Assembly: GCA_036417435.1 (NCBI GenBank)
Contig: CM070899.1
Span: 153,030,237 to 153,094,236 of the forward strand
Origin: Inia geoffrensis
Lineage: Eukaryota; Chordata; Mammalia; Artiodactyla; Iniidae
Direction: 5' to 3'
Length of the DNA stretch: 64,000 nt
The translations under genes were made by a program, and so were the position numbers. The notes beneath the pieces were generated by a model, which saw only the letters and a program-made list of their open reading frames with translations, made no database searches and was not told the origin of the DNA. Shown here in pieces: positions 11,801 through 26,800 of the stretch (its first letter is position 1; each line of letters opens with the position of its first letter).

Positions 11801-14800
11801 TCTCCCTGTTTGAGCACTTGGTCCACTCAGGTACCTGGAGATTGTGGGGTGGAGGGCGGGGAGCCATTAAATCATGGATGGGGAGGGGGAAGGAAAGCAC
11901 AAGCCCCTCTTACCTTTCACCCTAGCTCTTCTCAGGGCCCCACCTGGTCCTGTCCCCAAGAGGGAATAATGGGGGAAGGGAAGGGACCCTGTCCATGCAG
12001 GGGAGGCACTCACAGAGCGGCACTGCCAGCAGGAAGGAACGGAGTGTAGGGAAGGCACAGGGGTGCAGCATACAAGGGGGAGGGAGGGGGCAGCACAGGC
12101 TGGGAGAGAGCACTGCACACAGAGCAGAGGGCACACAGCACACAGGGCGGGGGGACCTTGGTGTATTCGCCCAACAGGCCCACATGGGTCTCAATAAGGG
12201 AGAGATCTTCTTCCTGCATGTGGGGAGGGTGTCAGGAGGGCCAGGCTGGCACTCCCAGGGCTCCCTGCTGTCTGTCCTTCCCCACACACAGCTCCACCCT
12301 CCACCCTTGCTGACCTCCACATTGCGCACAGATGGGTCCGGGGCTTCCTCTGGCCAATCTGGGAGCTCCTGATAGCCCGTGGCCTTGGCATTAAGCAGGT
12401 GGGACAGTGAGCCCAGCTGGAAGTGGTCCCGGTCTGGAGACAGGGTGAGAGGTCAAGTCAGTAGTGGCAGTGAGGAAATGCCCTGGGAGTTGTTTCCTAG
12501 GTGGGGCCAGGTGGCGATTCTGGTGGGAACTCCCTAGCTAGACAGAAGAGAGGGGTGGACACGTCCCCTCATGGCTCTTCTGCCCCGAGGGAATCTCCAA
12601 GCCCACATGCTGGAAGAGAGATTGTATGGCTGACTACAGCAGGGGCTGAGGGGTGGGGGGAGCTGGGACCACAGAGGAGGGCAGGAGGGGCTTCTGAGCC
12701 CAGAGCTACTGCTGCCTGTCTGCCCTGGTGCCTGTTGGGGAAGAAGAGATGCGGGTATGGCTTCTCTCCCAGGGTAACGGGGGTGGTGCTGCTGCACAGC
12801 CAGGCTCAGGAAAGAGGCCTGCTGGGGGCGAGGGTAGCAACTACAAGTAAGAGGCTGGCCAGGCTGGGTCAAAGGGCAGGGAGGTGTGTCTGGTCAGGCT
12901 GGGGACTCTGTGGGGAGGGGTGAGTCCAAATGGGAGCAGGAGGGAGTCAGAGCCAGAGGAGGGCAACCCAGAGACTTGTAAGTGGGGATGGTGTCAGGGA
13001 GGAGAAAGGGGCCGTTCCCCTTCTTCCTGGGAGGTTTGCACATCTGCCCCATCCCTCAGAATCTCCTTGCTCCTGTGGTCCAGGGAGAGATAAAGCAGGA
13101 CAAAATGATACGCAGAAGAACCGAGCTTTGTGAAGGAAGTTCCCCTCCTGAGTAGGTTCCTGGGTCCAGAGAGTCGGCTGGGGGACCCTCCCCTTCCCAC
13201 ATCTCTCAGAGCCCTTGTCACAGGAGAACAGACCAAGAGAAGAGGCAAGGCAGTGGGCCTGGGGCTGGGGATTTGGGCTGACCTCCAGTGACAGCCCAGT
13301 GAGTGCTGGCAGCCGCTTTCTCAGGACACTTACAAACATACACCTCTCCTTTGTTTTTGCTTTTTTAAGATTTTTTTGACATGGACCATTTTTAAAGTCT
13401 TTATTGAATTTGTTACAACATTGCTTCTGTTTTATGTTTTGGTTTTTTGGCCATGAGGCATGTGGGACCTTAGCTCTCCAACCAGGGATCGAACCTGCAC
13501 CCCCTGCATTGGAAGGCAAGGTCTTAACCACTGGACTGCCAGGGAAGTCCTTACAGCTCTCCTTTGTATGGAGTTCTACTTCCTGCCTTCCTGGGCCCTT
13601 GGTAGGTAAAATCTTGATACATATAGTGCCTGCTCAGGGAGTAGGATGGAAAGGGGAGCCCGAGAGGAAAGAAACCAGAAGCCCATCCTGCCTGGGAGGG
13701 CAGAGACTCAGGTGAGTTGATGGTGGTGGTGGTTGTGAGCGGGTGAAAGAGCAAGCCCTGGATGCTGCAGGATGGGCCAAGGGTTAGGCCAGGGGCACAG
13801 GACTGGCATTTCTCCAGAAGTCCTGCCCACCGAAGGCTGGTACCTGGCTGAGACTGAGACCTCAGGGTGAAGGGCTGGGACCGGGCTGCTGGCCACTTCT
13901 CCCCTTCCCCCAGGAAGGTTACCCTGGATCTCAGCTCCCACCTTTGAAGGATGACTCCAACACTGGAGCTGGTTTGGGTGCCAGGAAGAGCTTCTTGGCA
14001 TGACGGCTGAGCGCCCCACCCTGCTCCGAAGGGACGATGAGCTGCCGAGTAAAGCGTGCTCGGTCTCGGATATCGTAATTCTGGTCATACTTGGCCAGAC
14101 TCAGCACATACTGGGTCAGCAGCTTGGTCTGGGGGACAAGAAGTGGGTCAGTAGCCATCACAGAGGGTGGGGACACAGGAGGTCTCTGAACCAGATTCTT
14201 TTTTTTGTGTGTGTGCCATGCCTGTGGCTTGTGAGATTTTGGTTCCCCGACGAGGGATCGAACCTGTGTCCCTGGCAGTGGAAGTGTGGAGTCTTAACCA
14301 CTGGACCACCAGGGGAGTCCATGAACCAGATTCTTTTGGCCAACAGCTCCAGGCACTGCTGGCTCCACCTGACTTTCCCTCCCAACCTGCCATTGTGCCA
14401 GACCCTGCCTTTTCTCCCACCTCCCTGGCCCTGACTCCCAACGCCAACTCTGACAACTGACTTGGCCAGCAAAAGAGCTTGCCCTTTTGGAAACCTCCCT
14501 CTTGGCCCTGGGTGCCATTCTTCCTCAGGTTTGTGGTCTCCACTGCCCTAGGCCCACTCCTACCCCACCTAGTCCAGGCTGGGCCAATCTCTCCACCCTG
14601 AGGTGCCAGAGTGAGTGAAGGTCTGGAACATTCTGCTAGACCTCACAGTTTCTAGGCTCCATCACCTGGGGGGAACTAGGTGACAAAAAGAGAAAGGGGG
14701 AACGAACACACAGGAATTCCCCCGGCAGGGGCTGCCCTCATGCCCCATTGACCCACATAGTATATTCTGAGCAGCCCAGGAGTCTCAGAGGCCATGATCC

Positions 14801-17800
14801 TCCCTGGAAGGTCCTAATGAGATCAGAGCAAACTGCAGCTGCCTATGGGTTTGCTGATGTCATATGGGGTTCACAGCCTGCAGTCAAGGTAGCCATATCC
14901 CAGGACCACAAATCTCAGTTTCTGCCCTGATCCTGACCTAGTCTGACCTGTCACAAAATGACAGTGGTAGCCACCATTTATGGAGTGCCTTCTAGTGTCA
15001 AATACTGTGCTAGGTGCTTCACTACCTCACGTAATCTGAATAACCCTTCTGAGAGGTGGGCGCTACTGCCCCCATTTACAGAGGAGAATCAGAGTCATTA
15101 GGTGACTTTTCCCAGGTTAAGGAGCCAGTCAGTGCTGCATCCAGGCCTGGACCCTCATCTCCTTGGCCTCAGCCAGGGCCGGAATCTGGCATGCAATGGA
15201 TGGCTCAGCAGGTGGGAGGGATGGCTGGGACTGTTGTGGCCTTGTGGCAGGTCCAGAATGTCACCCTTGGTACTGGGATGGGGGAAGTATCATTGCTGTT
15301 TTGCCAGGATGGACATGGACACATCCAGACCACCTCTCTCCTAGTGTGCCAAGAATTCCCCTTCCTCCACCACTCCCAGGACAGGCTGAGAAGAAAGACG
15401 AGAGAAAGATAGGGAGGGTAGGAAGGAGGAAAGCTCTCGTTATTGAGTCAAAGAACCCTTCTAAGGGGCCTACGCCTGGAAGGACTGGCCTTAGGGTAAA
15501 GGGTGCCTGGAGGTTCCATTTGCCTGAACAGCCTACTCTGGGTGGCCTGATGGGGGCTGGGACCCCTGTGTCCTGCCTAGGAGAGGCGTTCAGCTATATA
15601 TATACCCACAGCTCTCTGTGCCAACCCTGACTACAGCCGTTATTGCTCTGCGTTTTGTGCTGTTTCCTCTACTTGGCTATGAGCACTTGCAGGCCAGTAA
15701 ACATGTCTCGCTCATTGTCATCACCCCAGGACATAGCTCAGTGCCAGGCATAGTGGGTACTCGGGAAATGCGTGTTAAATAAATTCATGAATAAATGTGC
15801 ATGTAGCTAACAGTGACAACTTGGGGAAATGCCACGTGAGCACACCCAGGCTAATGAAAACATGCCAACAGCACCACTCTGGCTCAGTCCTGAGCCTTTC
15901 AGACGCCCCCTCTACCGGGGCGCTACCCACCCAGGCTGCTTCACCTATTCAAACGTCCCTCCAACCTGCTCCTTCCTCCCACTTGAATAAAGGAGGCGCA
16001 CAAATATTTGTTTGAAGGCTTCCAGTGGTGTTCCCTCTAACTTCTCTGTCTCCAATCTGCTTCTCCCACAATACTGACACCCACAGGTTCAGCCCCTCAT
16101 TGCTTCTACACAACTGCTGTCCTTTCCAGCTCCTGACAAGAGTCCCAGCGTGTGATGGCCCTGCCTCCCCAGCTTGCGTCCCTGGGGCCCACTCTAGCCA
16201 CCGTGGATCAAAGGAGCCACAGAATGGGCTTCCTTGGTGGCGCAGTGGTTGAGAGTCCGCCTGCCGATGCAGGGGACATGGGTTCGTGCCCCGGTCTGGG
16301 AGGATCCCACATGCCGTGGAGCGGCTGGGCCCGTGAGCCATGGCCGCTGAGGCTGCACGTCCGGAGCCTGTGCTCCGCAAAGGGAGAGGCCACAACAGTG
16401 AGAGGCCCGTGTACCGCAAAAAAATTTTAAAAAAAGGAGCCACAGAAGACGCACAAGTGCCACCATCCAAAGACTCCATGGGATGGCAAACAGGCCACCT
16501 TCAGGCCAGCAGGGATGTCACAATCTGCAGGGTATGGCCCAGATGCTTTGCTCCAAGGGTTGGCAAGCTCTATCTATACAGGGTGCGAGTAACTATTTCA
16601 GGCTTTGCAGGCCATATGGACTCTATCGCAGCGACAACATCCACGGACAATAAACAAATGAATGAACGTGGCTGCGTCCCAATAAAATTTTATCTACAAC
16701 AACAGGCAGCAGGCCAGACTTGGCCCATGGGCGGTAGTTTTCCAACCCCTGCCTCACTTAACTGAGTGTGGGAACTGTCAGGGTGCTTGGTGTCCCCAGC
16801 ACCTTGAGAAGCTCTGCACATTACACTGTTTTTAGCAGAATCTCCTGGGACCATCTCAGAGGCTGCTGGACACTCAAGAGGGTTTTTTTGTTGTTTTTTG
16901 GGGGGTTTTTTTTGCGGTTCACGGGCCTCTCACTGTTGTGGCCTCTCCTGTTGCGGAGCGCAGGCTCAGCGGCCACGGCTCACTGGCCCAGCCGATCCGC
17001 GGCATGTGGGATCCTCCCGGACTGGGGCACGAACCCGCATCCCCTGCGTCGGCAGGCGGACTCTCAACCACTGTGCCACCAGGGAAGCCCCAAGAGGTTT
17101 TTCATATCCTGCTATTCCAGCTCAGTTGAGCCATGTCCTTGGCTATGGTGCCCCTCATAACCTTTCACCTTAGGAATGACAATGGCTGCCAATACCACCC
17201 AAGCCTGAGCAGAGACTTGCCCTCTCATCCCTGGCATAGACTGGTGAAGCATCACCAAGCTTTGGGAGGAAGCAGAGACCACATCTCCTGGGACACATAT
17301 TCTCCCATCAGTGCCTATCACTGCTGGGCCCTCCTCCTGGCCCCAGTCTTCCAAAGGCAGCAGTTAGGGACACACCCACTGCCAGACTGGAAGTCACAGC
17401 CCCATAGAAGAGCCTCTTCAACAGTGGTCACCATCCCTACTAGGTCCTTGGGGCCCTGGAGTAGCTGTGGACACTGGGGGAACACTGGTCACCTGGGCAG
17501 ACCAGACACCTGTCCTGAACTCCCTCTTCAGAAAGAGATGTTGATATATGTATAACTGAATCACTCTGCTGTACAGAAGAAACTAACACAACATTGTAAA
17601 TCAACTATACTACAATAAAAACTAATAGAAATAAAATAAAATACGAAAAAGAAAAAAAAGTGGCAAAAAAAAGAAAGAGGTGCTAAAGTTCATGCCTACC
17701 TGGTGAGGGCCCACAGAATACTGCCTGGGCTGTTTCTGGGGCCCAGAGTGCTTTAGGAGGCATCTCTCAATCTGTACCTGCTTAGAGTTGGTCAGGTAGA

Positions 17801-20800
17801 GCTTGGCTGCCAGGTTGATGACCTGCAGCTTGACGATGTCCTCCTCGGCTGTGAAGGACTTAGCCATTTTTCTCAGGACGTCGGGTGCAATCCTGGGGAC
17901 GTGCTCACAGTACTCGCCAATGAGCCACAGGATGCTGGCTCGTGCCATGGGCACCTGTGGGTGTGGGAGAGGAGTCAGGTCTGGGGTAAACATGGGAATG
18001 TGGGTGGGCACCTGGTCTGCCAAGGAATCGGCACTCCTCCCATCTGTGCTGGCCTGTGGTATCGTGGGCTTCTCTGGAAATAGGAGTGGGAGGTGATGGG
18101 AGAGAGATTAAAGGTTGGGTATTTCCCGGGCAGCATCTCCCCTCTTCCCTAGGGTTTCATTAGCATGGGCAGAGCCTTCAAGCCCCAAATTCAGTCACGG
18201 TTTAGTATGAAAGACTGATTTTCTGGATCCATTGTACCCTCGATGCTTTACTGCCTTTGCATGAATGTTTCAACTTGGCAGTGTGACACAAAAACACAGG
18301 ACTAGTCAATTGGCCACCCTCGGCCAGAACTTTAGAGAAAACCTGAGTGGTGGTACAGGCTGAAGCTCAGCAAGGGATCCCCAAAGGGAAGACGAACCAG
18401 GGTCACATGGTCTCATCTTTCCCCTCCTCCCACCGTAAGACCTTTCGAGCCAGTAGGGAAGGTTTGGAAGTTGATTTTTTATTAAGGCTAGTGTTTAATT
18501 ATAGGGTCTTAAAATCATGAGGAGGACACTGGGTTGAGAAAGGAAACGGGGTCGCTCCCTTACCTGGATGTTGTCTGTGAGCTTTGCCAAGTGTTTGATG
18601 ATCTCTCCGTGCTGTGCTGGCTGCATCTGCAGCAGCTTCTTAATGACGACCACTGACTCTGCGACCACAAGCTCTGTAGGACAGGAAATGGGCCCGGGAC
18701 AGTCAGATGACCACACACAATGAACAGGCACACCTGCAATGCCCCCAGCACCTTGGCTGTGTTCCTCAACCCCCTGTACTTCTCCAGTGGCCCTCAGAGA
18801 CGTGGGAGCATTTGGATACTAATTGAGGCAGACAGACAGATGAACACACATTGTTCCTGGACAGACAGGTGGATACCCACTGCCCATCAGAGTCAGACAT
18901 GCAGGCAGCACCCACTAGTCATCAAAGTTGGACATGCAGGCAAACACTGACCATCACGGTTGGACAGCAGCTGCACCAGGCCGTTGAGACAGGTGTCACG
19001 GACTCGGCCTATGTTAGTTGCACAGCGCCCAATGGCCTGGATCGTGGCTGCCACAAAGTCCTTGTCCATGCTGCGAATGTAGGTCTGTGGACACCACAAC
19101 AGAGTGACCCCCGGAAGGCAGTGATCCCTCAGACTTGACTCAGCAGTGACTCTGCGGGCTTGAGGGTGACCTTCCAGAAAGCTGTTACCCCTCATTCAAT
19201 GACTCATCATGTCAGAGACTAAACTCTGGGAAAAGGAATGACAGCCTCACCCATCACCCAGTGATTCCCTAACCCAAAGCCAGTAGAAGGCATCGGGAGG
19301 GGACGTAAAATAACAGTTTCTCCACTTTGGGCTTTTAAGAGAAGGTATGCCCCACCGGGCCGATTCTCACTAAGCACAAGGAGCTGCAGGACAACTCTCA
19401 TGGGCCTGACTATAAGCTGGCCCCTGGCCCGTACCTGGAATTCCCGTAGGACAGTAGGAATGTTGGTCTCATTGGCGAGGTTAGTCAACACTTCCAGCTG
19501 CAGGGAGTCAGAAAATGGGCAGGGTGGCCAGTGGGCTTTCTGTGCTTTCATAAACCTTCACTCCAAACACACACTTCACCAACCAGAAAACATTCCTCAG
19601 GCAGGACAGCCCTGCATCATCCTTAGATTGATGAGAGAACTCACAGATCATGAAACTTGTCCAAAATGCAGGAGGACCAGTATGTTTCTTAAATGGACTC
19701 CCTGACAGAGTATGCTTGTAGTATGATCATGTCACCTCTCTACCTTCAAGGAAAAGTTAAAACTTCCAGTTGCTTTTAGGATAAAGACCAACGTCTTTTC
19801 CATGGTCTATAAGTCCTTGATCTCCCACCATTCTCCCCCTTACCCTCTATGCCCCAGTCACACAGGCCTTTAGTCACAACCCTCCTGTTGGCCTTTACAT
19901 ACGCTGTTTCCTCTGTGTGGAGCACCTCTTTCCATTCTTGTCCCTGCATTTACCTAGAGAATTCACGTTCATGTCTTAGTCCTCAGCTCAAGCCTCCCCT
20001 CCTGAAGGAAAACTTCCCTGACACCAGACTAGATCAGGTCCACCTATTTATGCTCACACAGCTCTCTGCGCTTTCCTTTTACATCCCATTTCGCAAATGG
20101 ATTTTTACCTGTGCTGTGTGATTAGCTGCCCAATGTCTCCTCCTCACCTCAGTGAGATTGTAAGCTCCACAAGGGCAGGGTGCCTGATTGGTTTGTTCTC
20201 TGTTGTACCCCTAGATACCCCTAGATCTAGCCATGAGATACACAATAGGTCCTCAGGAGGGTTAGGAGGATTAACTGTTGCTGAAGGAAGTTACTCAGTA
20301 ATGAGGCAGAGCAGGGATGGAACGTGGGTATAGGCTCCTGCCACCTTTTCTGTGGGGGTATGTCTGCACGACAGCCTGAGGGCATAGGTGTGTGAGGGTA
20401 ATTACACTGTGGGTAGAAGACAGAGACTGCAGCGGGGAAAGTATGGTTTTTTTTTGTTTGTTTGTTTGTTTTGCCTGCACCATGCAGCATGTGGGATCTT
20501 AGTCCCCCGACCAGAGATTGCACACTAGCCCCCTGCATTGGAAGCGCGGAGTCTTAACCACTGGACCGCCAAGGAAGTCCCAAGGGAAAGTGTGAATTGG
20601 GAGTAGCAGGCCTGACCTTCGGTAGTCACCTCACCTCCCTAAGTCTACATTTTTATAAAATGGAGATAATGTGCACTTCCTGAGGTGATTATGAAAATCG
20701 AATTACTTCATATGTGAAAAGTGGCAGGTGTATAACAGGTACGGGGCAAAGGGCAGCTCCATTCGCCCTGTCTCCCCACTCTCATTAGCCTGGCTTCCTG

Positions 20801-23800
20801 AACAAACACTTCTGGCCGGAGCAACGGTGGGCTCAGCCCCTGAAACAGGCAGGCACCAAGGTGGCCACTGTGGATATTCAAGTGGGTCATGGGGGTGGGG
20901 GACAGAAAGTCCACAGGCATGTCTGTCCATCACTCACCTTCAGGATCTTGATCTGGGTGGGGTCGGTGGACCTGATGTAGAAGCTCTTCAGGTACGGCTC
21001 AAACATACCCTGGCACGAGAGAGGCAGCCCCAGGAAGCTCCACCTCAGCCTGAGACCTGCTTCTCCTCCAGAGCACCCCTCCTCCTCTCCTGACCCAGGA
21101 CCCAGCATCCTTCCTGCCCGTCACTGTCCTCTAGTCCTCGATTCTTCCCTCCTGCTCAGATCTAAGCCGGTCTTCCTTCATCAGGCTTTCCTCCCTCATC
21201 GGCCCTCGGGATCCAGGCCCTGCTTCTCCACCTGCATTTGGGGTCTCTCCTCCCCACACTCTGCACAGCCTGGGCATTCCCCCCATCCTGCCTTTCCCCA
21301 GTACCCCTAGCCCCGCAGGAGCCACTCCTCGGACTGCTCACCCGGCGCTTGATGGACATGGTGGCCACGTTCTGGAGCACCACGTACTGCACCTCGCTGT
21401 GGAGAGGAGGGGTCAGAGGTACCTGGGCCCCTCGGCTGGGGCAGCAGGTCGGGAGAAGGGAGGTGGACAGAATAGGGGGGAGGAGAGGACCGGTGTGGGG
21501 AGGGCACCAGCGGGAGGAGGGCAGGATTGGGGTCTGGGCGGGGAGCAGGTGGGCTGGGGCGGAGGATGTCAGGCGCTCTGGGTTGGGGGGAAGCGGGGCG
21601 AGCCGGCCCCCGGGCGTGGGCGGAGCGGGCGCGCACCTGTGGCTGCGCAGCAGGCGCACGAGAGCCTTGGCGATGACGCCCACCTCCGCCTTGGGCGCCA
21701 GGTGGAAGTAGAGCTGCGCCACCGCCATGACCACGGCGGCGCTGCGGCTCTGCAGGAGCGGCTTTGTGTTGCGCAGCAGCAGCCGGTGGTCGGGGTCCAT
21801 GACGTAGGGCTTTCGGGCCGGCAGCGCAGTGGAGGCCGCCGTCTCCGACCCCGGGCCCTTGGCCTCGTCCTCCTCGGAGCCGTAGAAGGCTTTCTCGGGG
21901 TTCTCCTCCAGCAGAGACTCCTGGACGGGGAGACAGGCGGGACAGTGGGCACCTCCTCCCGGAGACCCGCCTACCCACTCTGCTAGGGCGAGGGTTGGGG
22001 TCCCGCCTGGGGGGTCTGGGCCACTCACGTTCTGGGTGGGGCTCAGGAACTGCGTGCGGGCGTAGCGGGTGAGCATGCTGATGATGACCACCTGGCCCCA
22101 CTCCTCCACGTCGATGAGCAGGTTACAGAGTTTCCGGTAGTTCTTGTGGATCAGGTCGATGCGCTCTGGGCACACCTCCTCGAAGGCCATCACCACGCTG
22201 CCCGCCACCAGCTGGGGAACCGACATAGGCAAGAGCACATGAACAGGAAGGACAGAGGGGCCTCTTCCTGGCTTCTTTTCACCACCCGTCCCTGTGTGTC
22301 CACCTACGCACCGTGGTCTTGTCCGCCAGAAGCTTCTCAATGACCTCTATCAGCTGGTCCTTCTGGTCAGAATCCAAACTGAGAGAGAAACTGTTGAGAC
22401 GGATTGCCCCTCCCCCGTCTGCAGCCTTCCCAACATCCGCCCAAGCTGTGCTCACCTCCCTCACCCCAACCCTATTCATAAAGAGGTATGAGCCACTGCC
22501 TTCAATGTCCTCCATGTCTGCCAGTTCCCCAAAGTGCCTTAAACCATCTGAAGAGAAAAACAAAACAAAAAAAACAGAAGCAAAACCAAAAGCAGCCTGC
22601 AAGACTTGGGGGAGGCCAGGGGTGGGCGGGGGCTTGGGGTATACCTGTAGAGCTTGGGGATGGCGTGGGCAGCTGTCTTCCGCACGTAGGGCGACATATC
22701 CGAGGCAGCTTCCTTGATGGCTAGCATCATGATGGGCACGATGATGGGCACACGGATGCTAGACAGGACGCGGAGGGCACTGGCACGAATCAGCTGGTTG
22801 GGGTCCTAAGGGCAGAGGTGGAGGCAGAGCCATGAGAGGGCAGCAGGTGGCCTGAGGGCAGAGGCCACGCCTGTGGAACTCACTGTCCCTAGTGACCACC
22901 AGCTCTTGCTTCCCTGCCTCCTCTCTGGGGCCTGGATGATGTGCTAGTGCTGGGTACCTGGTGGGGAGCTGCCTGAAGGCGCCGACTCCTGGCCCTGCTG
23001 CAGAAATCTGACACCTGAACGTATGTGGCACTGGCTGCTTCACTCTCAGGAAGAGTGGCAAACTTTCAGAACACCTAAAGTTCTTGTTCCCTAAGGGAGT
23101 GTGTGGAGGGGGAGGGTGTCTTTGTGTTTATGCTGGAGGGGACTGCCAGCAAATGCAACCTGGTCTCCCTTTCCGGGAGTTCATCCTTACAGTCCTCTCT
23201 CCCAGCAACCTCTCAAACCTGCCCTTCTTCCTCTTCCTCCACAGTGTTTAAAAGAGAATAGGCGTGGGGCTTCCCTGGTGGCGCTGTGGTTAAGAATCCG
23301 CCTGCCAATGCAGGGGACACGGGTTCGAGCCCTGGTCCGGGAAGATCCCACATGCCGCGGAGCAACTGAGCCCGTGCACCACAACTACCGAGCCTACGCT
23401 CTAGAGCCCGTGAGCCACAACTACTGAAGCCCGCGCACCTAGAGCCTGTGCTCCGCAACAAGAGAAGCCACTGCAGTAAGCCCACGCACCACAACAAAAG
23501 AGAAGCCCCTGCTTGTCGCAACTAGAGAGAGCCCGAACACAGCATCGAAGACCCAACGCAGCCAAAAATAAATAACAAAAATGGTATTACACCATTGTTA
23601 TTGCTTTAAAAAAAGAGAGAGAATAGGTGTGAATAGGTGTGTAAGCCCCTTCTCTTTGCTCTTATTGCATCCTATAGACACCTGAGAAGAGCCTTAGACA
23701 CCGTGTATTGTAATCAGCAGATTACAAGAGCAGCAGCAGCTGTAAATTACCGTTAATCTTGGAGGGCGGTGGACAGTGGGAGAGGTGCTGGGACACTAAA

Positions 23801-26800
23801 GGGTAGATGCTACCCTGATTTTCTAAAATGGAGAAAGAGAAGAGCCACAAAATTACAGGTGAAAATTATGGTAATCCCTGTTAAAATTCTGGAATTAATT
23901 TTTAAACAGATGGTTTCAAAGCACTTATTTTAAAAGCAGGAGTCTGTGAGTCAAATCATATCACATCCACTGTTAAAACCTATTTTCCTTTTTTATTTAA
24001 CACTTTATTTGGAAATGATTATGGATTCACAGGAAGTTATCCCCCCAAATCCCTTTTTCTTTTTGCTAGGGTAACTAGGCTGGTAGCTATTAACAGTATG
24101 TATCTTGATTTCAGCAGAGCATCTGTGGGAGTCTCTCATGGCATTTCCTGGATTGCCATTTTTGATGTAGGCCTTTTGTTTCATTTAATACGTAAGCATT
24201 TTAAGAGCAGAATTCATGTCTATTTTATCTCTGGATAACCACAGCCCTTTGCACATGAAAGGTGTTAAGAAATTTTCTTGCTGCTAAAATCCTTCCTAAC
24301 AAGATGGGAAAATACCAGCTGATTGCAGTTAGCTGGATCCACAGTTTGGTAAAATGCGGTACTTGGGGAAGATTTACTAACAGATGAGTGTCATCCTGGA
24401 AGCATGATATATGGGATTCATAGTCTGTTGCCCTGGTCTGAATAGCTTATCAGCATCTTGGAGGAAGACACAAAATCAGGAGGACAAAATTAAGATTCAG
24501 AATCACCCTGGCTTGGATCCTGTGCTAAACTTATAAAATGGAATATAGTAGGGTTTCATAGGAGATTCAAGGAACCAATTGCATAAAGACAGGATATAGG
24601 GAGACCTAGATTATCTGCTTGCCAACTGGAGGTTTGTCTGAATTGAGCCAACATTAGTGGGCTGCAAAGCAAACAAAGCCTCAGCCTGGGCTGACAGAAA
24701 AGGCTGGTTCTAATGTGCAGGAAAGCCCCCGCTAACAGTAGTAATAACAAAAAGAAAGTGAGTTTTAGAGGAACACGTATAAGATACTGCTTACAAAACA
24801 ATATTATACATTATTTAGGAATGCATAATAAGTAATAAAAGAATAAATACATGTATATGAGTAATAAGCAGGAGAAGATACATAGGGGACTTTGGCTGTT
24901 TGATAAATCTTTCATTTCTTATGCTGGGTATATATTCATTATATTATTCTTTATGCCTTCTGTGAGCCTGAAATAAATTTTTAAAAATTATGGTGATGGA
25001 GGTTTCAACACAATATAATGGTTTTAAAAAAAAGTTGTAATCACTCTACACCTGTCAGAATGCCTATCATCAAAAAGACAACAAATAACAAATGCTGGAC
25101 AGGGTGTGGAGAAAAGGGAGCCCTCGTGCACTGTTGGTGGGAATGTACATTGGTACAGCCACTATGGAGAACAGTATGCGGGTTCCTCAAAAATGTTTAA
25201 ATATAACTTTCATATGATCCAGCAATGCCACTCCTGGGTATATATCCTGCGTATGTTTTCATTTACATGTGGAATCTAAAACATAAAACAAACGAATGAG
25301 TATGATAGAACAGAAACAGCTCATAGATACAGAGAACAAACTAGTCATTACCAGGGGGGAGAGTGGGGGAGAGAATCAAGAGGGGTAGGGGATTAAGAGG
25401 TACAAACTACTATGTATAAACTAAATAAGTTAAAAGGATATATTGTACAGCCCAGGGAATATAGCTAGTATTTTATAATAACTTTAAATGGAGTATAATC
25501 CACAAAAATATCAAATATGTTGTACACCTGAAACTAATATAACATTGTAAATCAACTATACTTCAATAAAAACAAAAAACAGTTGTAGTTGTCTTAAGAC
25601 GCAGCAAGTTGCCTTATGAAGGAGTGAGGTCTGTATCACTGGAGATGACCTGTCAGAGATGTTCTAGAGCAAACGTTGGCAAACTACAGTCCCCAGGCCA
25701 AATCTGTCTCCTGCCCTTTTTGTAAATAAAAATGTACGCAAACCCAGCCATGCCCACTCATTTATGGCTGTTTTCATACTACAAGGGCAAAATCGAGCAG
25801 TTGCATGGTTGAGACTGGATGGCTTGCACAGCCTAAACTACTATCACCTGGCGGTATACAGAAAAGTTTGCCGACCACTGTTCTAGAGAAATCATTGCAT
25901 TGAGATGGACTAAATGAGCTCTGGTTTTCCAAAAAGGGAAAAGGGGCAGACTGTAGAAACTCAGGTCAAAGTAAAAATCCGTGCAAAATTTCCAGAATGT
26001 TTCTTATAAAATGATTTAACCCCGAGTCAAGCCACTCTGATAGATTGTATGGTTTTGACTTCTTTTTGGCCATGCCACGTGGCATGTGGGATTTTCCCCA
26101 ACCAGGGATCGAACCTGTGCCCCCTACACTGGGAGCGCGGCGAAGTCTTAACCACTGGACCGCCAGGGAAGTCCTGGTTTTGACTTTTAAAAATAACCTA
26201 GCACAGTATTTGGCATAGAAATACCCAAGTGTTTGCTGAATGAAAGAATGGTATATGCAAGTGCCCGTGCTTTCTGCCCCACCTCAGAGAAGCAGACTCT
26301 GTCATCCCCTCCTGCTGGCCATGGCAGATTGAACCAGGGGTGCGTGCGCCCCGGGTTTTGGCAGTCAACTCTCAGTCTGTTCAACAGCCTACAGCATCAG
26401 ATGAACATGAAAAGCTGAGCTGGACCTTTCAGAGTCCCTCTCACAGGAATTTGAACTAAACGTGTGGAAAGACTAGAGGAGTTAACGGCTGTAATCAGAG
26501 CTGAGGAGTCTGATTGGAGAGAGAATAGAACGGCAGTGATGTTGCCTTCTTTACCCAGAAGAAATCTTATCCTAACCAGAAAACCACCCAGTGGAGACTA
26601 TCATGCCTGCATTTAATATACAAAAGGCGAGAATATTCAGTTTAAATAGTGTGGGGGGATTCAGCCTCCACTGCATTATTTTTTTAACTAATTAATTAAT
26701 GGCTGCGTTGGGTCTTCACTGCTGCACGCGGGCTTTCTCTAGTTGCGGCGAGTGGGGGCTACTCTTCCTTGTGGTGCACGGGCTTCTCATTGTGGTGGCT

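Noticed and set aside
21162..22340. 392-codon minus-strand open frame and long frames on the opposite strand across AP3B2 exons 7-9
   Set aside because: The frame runs through introns and exons of AP3B2. The true coding parts are exons 7-8, and the rest is CpG-rich read-through.
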